Shown here: piece by piece, positions 28,155 through 34,306 of the stretch
Layout of the letters: the number at the start of each line of letters is the position of its first letter
Position numbering within the stretch: position 1 is the first letter of the stretch
Program-made: the position numbers and the translations under genes
DNA from: Agarophyton chilense
Taxonomy: Eukaryota > Rhodophyta > Florideophyceae > Gracilariales > Gracilariaceae
Length of the DNA: 34,306 nt
Reading direction: 5' to 3'
NCBI GenBank assembly: GCA_030374765.1
Contig: JARGXX010000057.1
Span: 1 to 34,306, forward strand
The notes under the pieces: generated by a model
The model's input: only the letters and a program-made list of their open reading frames with translations
Database searches by the model: none
What the model was told of the DNA's origin: nothing

Positions 28155-29426
28155 GGATATCACAAAGCTTTGAGAGCGTAGAACTAGTATTTGAATGTTT
28201 ACACTTGGTTCGAACATTCTCTCGCGGGTATTTGTTCAATTACCAATACTAAAGGTTGCCATGAAATATTTCTAATACAATGACATATGTATAGAGTTGA
28301 ACTTGGCGTACGGCGCACACCCACGAGCCTAAGTAGTGTTTGGCATCATCAAAATTGATTTTACACTCTTATTTGACATCCATCTTTTGATAATAGGGTC
28401 TTTAACTTCAGAAGGCATCAAAATTGCTTAAGGCGAAATCTGGTGCGAAATAAGTTACTTTGAATAATGATTTCGCTATGGAATCCTTTCGTTCATCTCA
28501 CACTCTACCACAGAACCAGAGGAAATATTCAATAGGTCAAGCAGCCTTTATCTGCAGAGCAGAAAAGAAGCACCACAATACTTTGGTCTACTTGGGTCAC
28601 TTAATTTTCCTTTTTCCTTCTTAAAGAAGCGTTCCACTCTTTTTGCGAACGTGTTTGTGTCGAAAGTATTTATCTGAAAGTGATAGCATCGGTCTCGTAT
28701 CAAAACTTGTGCACTATAAGTTTTGTATTAAAGAACAATTTTTATATCTCAGCTCTCTGATTTGGATGTCTCACTTATTATTCAAGTGATCTTGAGCTAT
28801 GTTATGGAATGCTAGTGCTGGAATGCGATGCATTTATCTAATACAACTGTAGGAGTCATGTTCAAAAGTAGATTGTTGCATTAGCGATGCATAACTTGAA
28901 TGCAGTCAGTTAATGAAAGCCTCACAGTGATTGTTGGGTTGCGTTAGCTGATTTACTGCGTCGGAGAGGTTCATTGCGTGTAACAGTTGCGTGGCAGTTG
29001 TATTAGGTGGAACGTATCCAGAGTGCTAGAAAAGCCCGAAACACTTGCCTATCAGCATTGATGTTCCGGCAAGCACAAGCAATCATCCGCATAAAGACTA
29101 GAAACTAGAACAACAAAGTGTGCTTCACGTTTAAGTATCTAAATCCGCCCCCCTCTGTTATATATATATATATATACAATATAGGTTTTCTATCCATATA
29201 AAACTGCTGACATATGTATCAACAACACTAAGAGCATAAAAATAGAAATAAAACATGCAACTAACGCAACTCTTCAACATATTACATCATCAGTAGCGAA
29301 GGATCAAGTAGCCTCTGTTTTTCTTACTGCACGGACCTTGGGCAACCAACAGCTCACTTCGATACTATGCTATGAATAGACGATCGTTCCCGCACAAAAT
29401 CCAATAAAGTCTCGCATAGAACGAGC
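28155..29426. other. AT-rich non-coding end of unit 3
   Basis: Nothing coding seen. (TA)9 at 29159-29176 and AATAAA near 29403. Confidence 0.7.
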
Positions 29427-30455
29427 TTGTATATATCAACCCTACAATAGGTTCCAATCTTGTGGTTTACTGAGATCGATACGCCATCCGACGCACAGCT
29501 CATTTCTTTTGAAACTGGGTGGAACCACGCTTTCTAGTGGTAGAAGCGCATTTGGGTTGAGGTTGGCGGTTGCTAACACAACATGCTCCTGTGCAAGTCC
29601 TTTTCAGCTGAGATACGAACTCCCTATGCCCTTGCCGCTTCAGAGTCAAACTATGACAATGTTTCGAAGCGTGAAGTGGTACTAGCTCCCCAAACCTTTC
29701 AATAATTTTTATTGAGTTCCGAATAGGAGTAATGGCATCTATAATAGCAACAGAAATCGATAACAAACATTTTTGGAAGTATTCGAGGATGTCCAAATTC
29801 AATACAACGACGCTTTTATTTTCTACATGAGGAACTTTTGAAACACATGTCCTGACACCGTTCAAAGAGAAAACAAACTTCTCATAGAATAACTCTTGTA
29901 TATCACCCCGCTTCTTGAGATACACTCTAGCCTAGTTGCGTTCGTTGCAATATTCATATATGATCACGTAGAACAGATACAAGATCAACCACATATTGCA
30001 AAAGACGTTCACATAGTGTCATGAGAACCCATTGAACCTGAAATGTTCATCGGAAGGTGCAGAGTGCATGCGGCTTGTATTTCGTGAGAATAATCTTTCT
30101 CATATGGAATACAGTGATGGCTACTTCGCGGCATTCGTGGAAAGTTGCATTTCTACAAGAGGTGTTTTGTTCACAAAAACTGGAAAGGGATGCAAACACA
30201 AGTAACGGGATGTGAAGAAATAAGGAAAAGAAGAGTGAGTTGGAGGTATACAAGGGCGGATGACGAGGGGCGAGAGTAACGGACGGGGAAAGGGGGTAAA
30301 CACGCAAACAGTTTTTTTCTTTACGTTTTGGTGATGGGAGATTGAAAAAGGAAGGCACTGGGGTAGTTGGGAAGAAGGTTAATGTACCCTTTTTGCAGAC
30401 CCAAATAAAAGGAAGGTTGGAAAGGGAGAAAGGTAAGAAAGAGCGAGAAGCAAAA
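29427..30455. other. Gene-poor left part of unit 4
   Basis: Empty copia site again intact; seven-T run as in unit 3. No supported gene. Confidence 0.65.
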
Positions 30456-30573
30456 CATTCGGCACTGGGGATTCCAGACCGATCCCTCATGTCAGTACTA
30501 GCCCAGCTCGGAGTCACTTAGCTTCGCAGTTCGGGATGGGATGCGGCGCATGTCAACTCGATGTGGCCGAATG
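30456..30573 (-). rRNA. 5S ribosomal RNA (5S-A), unit 4
   Basis: Identical to the other three copies, with TTTT stop. Confidence 0.93.
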
Positions 30574-30915
30574 TGGCAATCAGTGCTACGCCGTAGCACC
30601 TCATTCCACACGCAACAAAAACAGCTGCTCCCCCCTGCCGCCCACGCCTGAGCAAAATGATGCCTCAAACACCCCAAGTGCGCTCCCTGTCTCATCACCA
30701 CATTTGTCGCCTCCATCTCGGCGCTAGTGCGTCGTCCTTTTTGGCAACTGCACATTGTCCCCAAACAAGCAGCTAATCCATCATCTTTCAGCGCAAGTAC
30801 TGCAAAGAGGACAGTGCAGCACATCAATCCGTTGGGAATACTTGGATCTTCTCCCACAAGCTTCTCCTCTCCCATGTGTGCCTGGAAACATACTTGATCA
30901 CTCTTGCATTCTTGC

Positions 30916-30945
30916 AGTGCAGAAATGCCGAGTGCAGAAATGCCG
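30916..30945. repeat. 15-bp minisatellite, 2 copies (unit 4)
   Basis: Two perfect copies, as in unit 2. Confidence 0.95.
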
Positions 30946-32291
30946 ACCAAAGCTTGAATTGAAGTACCATGGGGATGCCGCTCTCCCCGACGATGTGCGC
31001 GACACTTTTCGAGTGCTGCCCACTTCAGTGTCGAGTGCTCCCCACTTCGGTGGTGCGTCAGAAGCAAATCGTACCGTTGAGCCATGGTTCCATCTGAAAT
31101 GTAGAAAACATGAACTGCGGGTGCTTCAAATTTGCTGCTTCAAACATCTCCGTCCTCCTGACACCTTCGTACCGCAGGCTCTACCCACGTCCTACGACCC
31201 TTTCCGGGGGCTACGGTTGCCGCTGATGTTTTTGTTGGGTGCGCTGTCCACATTTCATTGGCTGGCTTACCTTCGTGCGTAAGCCCCGTTCTCCACCAAT
31301 CGCTGCAAACCAATTGCTTCTTGTCGTTGTTCCCCTCCTCTTTATCCAAGCTCTCGCATTCGGCAAGTCTTTCTACTTGTCTTCAAGCACATTCACATTC
31401 AACCCGCGCAGTAACATTGGAGCTTAACGCTACGCGTGAGTTTGTGAATGACGCGATGCAGTCGGGCAGCCCAGGCTTAGATTTTGCAAACCCCTCTGAG
31501 CATCTGTCACGGCTGCTGGCGTGTTGATTTGCAGAGCGCCGAAATCGCTTGCGAGGCCAAGAAAACACGCCTCGGGTGAGACTCTCCGGATTTGTCTACG
31601 CCTTCCATCGCTTGGCAAAGCGATCAATTGTTGACGCATTGCCTCTCGAAGACGTCGCCCAAACGCTACATGTCGCGGAGTGCGAACCCCATTGGAACTC
31701 AATCGGCGCGATTGGCGGCGTCTGACAATGTGAGGCAGGACGGAACGACTTATCATACCAGCCGGTCTACGGATGCTTTTGTCCGAAGTAGACAAGTTTC
31801 GACGTGATCGGACATTTCTGCGTCTGTTTCTCTGTGTGGGTTGGGTTTCAGCCCTCTCGGGCACCTCTGGCCTGTAAAAGCCAAACACATCGTGGGACGC
31901 CAGAAACATCTTTCAAGTGCAGAACAGATCGGGGGGCTGGAAAAGAAAGCGCACCAGTCGAACACAACCACTGTAGGGCAGGCGGTAGTCAAGTGGTGCA
32001 GCCAATCAAGTACACACAATTTGGAATCTGGTAGCGTGAAAATAACCGAAAGCACAACTGCAAACGCAAAGCAGCAAAGAAAAGCAGCAGCCGGGACAAC
32101 CCAAAAAGCAATGAACAGAACAGCGACACCGCAAAACACGATACACAAAAGCGGTCACGCGCAGCGTAACGAAGGCGGAGGGATGTTGAATACGAGCGAG
32201 GCAAATTGGAGAAGCTGAGAGAGAAGGAGGAGAGGAGAGAGCGGATGGGGTGAGATGGGGGAGACAACGGAGGAAAGCGCTCTGTGCGCAG

Positions 32292-32299
32292 TATAAATA
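32292..32299 (+). promoter_or_regulatory. TATA box upstream of small ORF (unit 4)
   Basis: TATAAATA; an extra A about 160 bp upstream (near 32134) is private to this unit. Confidence 0.5.
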
Positions 32300-32398
32300 G
32301 GTGACGAAACGTTGGGTTGGGGGAGACGTGGGCCGCAGAGAGCGGCGAGGAGCGTATTACGTGTCGCAAGTGCTCCGTGGTGTGCGAGGACGACGAGT

Positions 32399-32581
32399 AT
32401 GGAGAGTGAAGTGTCAGGATGTGCGTCATTTAAGTGTTCATTACACACCTCCCCGATGTGTAAAAAGCGCTGCAAATTGTCGTGGCTAATCGTTGCGAAA
32501 GTTGGCTATGGATGTTCGGAGATCGCAAAGCAAGAGAGGGCTTCGAGAACGAGTGATTTCAAATCGAGTTTCTTTCTATAG
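32399..32581 (+). CDS. Possible small Cys-rich protein, 60 aa (unit 4)
   Basis: Identical to the unit 1 ORF; hairpin at 32581-32602. Confidence 0.33.
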   Translation: MESEVSGCASFKCSLHTSPMCKKRCKLSWLIVAKVGYGCSEIAKQERASRTSDFKSSFFL

Positions 32582-32860
32582 TGAACCGGGGCATCGGTTC
32601 ACAACAGTTTCACAAGCACTTGCTTCAAGCATGATCACACAGCATAATGCGACATGTTACGCGCTCCGATCGGCTTCAATACAAGATTGCATCTGCACAT
32701 GATGAGACTGTCTGTTGGGAGGATGTTTCTGCTTTCCCGTGGGTGCCGATGGCAGGCACGAAGTCGGACAGTATTACGCTGTTGATATTGGCTGGCGCAC
32801 GGGTGCTCTGCCATCATTTGCCACAGTGGTCAAATCGTTGTATCACACACGCCGCCCTCA

Positions 32861-32978
32861 CACTCGGCCACATCGAGCTGACATGTGCCGCATCCCATCC
32901 CGAACTGCGAAGCTAAATCTCTCTGAGCTGGGCTAGTACATACATGAGGGATCCGTCTGGAACCCCTAGTGCTGAGTG
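32861..32978 (+). rRNA. 5S rRNA-like gene (5S-B), unit 4
   Basis: Same as units 2 and 3, T7 run after it. Confidence 0.75.
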
Positions 32979-33081
32979 TTTTTTTGTTTCTTGCTCCCTC
33001 CAACTATGTTGCTCCTGCGACGTAGCCACGCTGTGTGTCAATGACACGCTCTATGCGCTGTTGCGTTATATCTTTTTCATC

Positions 33082-33462
33082 ATGTCGCTCACTGCGCGTT
33101 GTGCGCATACTACACCTTCGTGGGCAAACAACAGGTACACTACAAGGAACTTGAGCGTCTTGAATAGGGTGGCGCGCCCTGCGATGGATGTCAGCAACCG
33201 AAACGGTACGCTTTGGCCCATAGCTTCTGGTGCGCACACGTCGTGCGTGGAAGCAATTACGGTCGCGTTCGGCTGTTCCAATCGCTTTGCTTTGCAAATC
33301 CCACAAAGAAAGAGGTGGACCGATCAATGTCTTGTTTTTGGTGAGCGCTTGAGCAATTATCTGTTGGTTGGTGCGTTCCAGTTGTACATGCCAAGGTACG
33401 ACACCAACCAGGGCGAGAACGAAGGTCTGCCTATGGAGGCGCTGGCGGGAACACTGTGGTAG
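33082..33462 (+). CDS. Unidentified ORF, 126 aa (unit 4)
   Basis: Same protein as units 2 and 3; function unknown. Confidence 0.25.
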   Translation: MSLTARCAHTTPSWANNRYTTRNLSVLNRVARPAMDVSNRNGTLWPIASGAHTSCVEAITVAFGCSNRFALQIPQRKRWTDQCLVFGERLSNYLLVGAFQLYMPRYDTNQGENEGLPMEALAGTLW

Positions 33463-33755
33463 GGCTGGCTTCCCCTAACATGAACTAGGCACCGTAGTTG
33501 GCGCGACGGCAAACATCTGACCCAGCCTGAAAAACTCGACCATGAGCAAACCTAAACACTAAATTCGAAACCAAAGAGATCACAAGCCTGACGGCGCTGG
33601 CTGAGTGTCTGACCTCTTCCGCTTGCGCTGCGAAGGTGCGAAGGTGCGAAGGGCAAGGCTAACCCTCCTTTGCAGTTGTGCAAAAAATCACACGCAGTCT
33701 TACACAATGAGCTCGCCCAGCGCGAGCTCGCAGAACGCAGCGTGTCTCTCACGTT

Positions 33756-33851
33756 GCATCTCACGTCGCATCTCACGTCGCATCTCACGCCGCATCTCAC
33801 GCCGCATCTCACGCCGCATCTCACGCCGCATCTCACGTCGCATCTCACGTG
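33756..33851. repeat. 12-bp minisatellite, 8 copies (unit 4)
   Basis: Same variant pattern as in units 1 and 3. A base is missing about 100 bp upstream (GGCTAACC near 33657 against GGCCTAACC elsewhere). Confidence 0.95.
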
Positions 33852-34306
33852 TGTCTCTTGCGTGTTTGCAGCTCGCGACACCTGCTTGTTTCTGGAAAAT
33901 GAAGGTGACGTTTGACTCCCTGGAGCCCCAAACATGGGAGTAAGGGTTGCACAGAGGCGTTCGATTCCGGTGGAGGAAGCTGTCCATTGATTGGCAGCGA
34001 CCAGCATTCATGCTCCGGGAGGCGATGGACAGCCCCCAACAGCTCGCGATTCCTGTTTCCGAAACAAGAGTGCGACAGTACGCAACCACTCGGCGGATGT
34101 GCAGCCGACTCAGCAGCGTTGCTGCTGAAAGAGCACTTTTCTCTGCTTTTGAAGCACTGAAGCTCTGTCAGACCTGACAGCTCATGGTGGAGGGCGGCCC
34201 CGTCTGGAGCATGACTCTCGCTCATGTGAATTGCGTGTATGCGGGGTGCGCAACAGTTTTCTTGCAGCTGGAGAAAGCCGACAGCCTATTCTCACGCGTG
34301 GATCAC

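Larger units (their letters stand above)
21339..29426. repeat. Tandem array unit 3 (8,088 bp)
   Basis: Complete uninterrupted unit. It shares with unit 1 the four-copy minisatellite and the G variant near 22537. It shares with units 2 and 4 all the blocks that set unit 1 apart. It is the best reference copy of the unit in this window. Confidence 0.97.
29427..34306. repeat. Tandem array unit 4, partial (window ends inside it)
   Basis: Follows unit 3 directly and stops about 170 bp before the position of the kinase TATA box, so no kinase copy is present here. It shares the two-copy minisatellite and the T variant (near 30626) with unit 2. The last ~650 bp carry several indels not seen in any other unit (see findings). 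Confidence 0.96.

Noticed and set aside
1..34306. Spliced-leader or spliceosomal snRNA genes linked to 5S
   Set aside because: Looked for U1, U2, U5, U6 and dinoflagellate leader motifs; none found.

Overview
The window is eukaryotic nuclear DNA made almost entirely of a tandem array of an ~8.1 kb unit. Support for a eukaryote: 5S rRNA genes with oligo-T (Pol III type) stops, TATAAATA boxes upstream of Kozak-like ATGs, a PH-domain protein kinase homologue, and a Ty1/copia LTR retrotransposon primed by an initiator-tRNA fragment. I cannot fix the lineage from sequence alone; a protist or alga is plausible, but that is inference.

Layout. Unit 1 is 1-8094, unit 2 is 8095-21338 (enlarged by a retrotransposon), unit 3 is 21339-29426, and unit 4 is 29427-34306, cut off by the window end. 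Each complete unit contains, left to right: a gene-poor stretch; a canonical 5S rRNA on the minus strand (5S-A, 118 nt); a 15-bp minisatellite; a purine-rich tract and a TATA box followed by a possible 60-codon ORF that ends at a perfect hairpin; a divergent 5S copy on the plus strand (5S-B, 118 nt); an unidentified 126-codon ORF; a 12-bp minisatellite; a second TATA box; a 477-aa PH-domain pseudokinase; and ~1.35 kb of AT-rich non-coding DNA.

The pseudokinase has lost the ATP-binding lysine, the alpha-C glutamate, the HRD aspartate and the DFG aspartate. Its three copies are identical in this window, while other segments of the unit differ by about 3% between unit 1 and units 2-4. Unit 2 carries a 5.18 kb copia element flanked by 5-bp target duplications (CATGT). 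The element has a duplicated 90-bp segment at its left LTR, a primer site matching the anticodon half of initiator tRNA-Met, Gag and Pol in one frame, and in-frame stops that break the RNase H region. Its LTRs differ by about 2%, far more than the surrounding array units differ from each other, so the array appears to have been homogenised around it.

The main candidate for something undescribed is the unit itself: two divergently transcribed, different 5S genes packaged with a catalytically dead PH-kinase and amplified as an array. Whether the genes work together is not shown by the sequence. The shared unit would raise the dosage of both, and 5S transcription and array homogenisation would affect the kinase's context.
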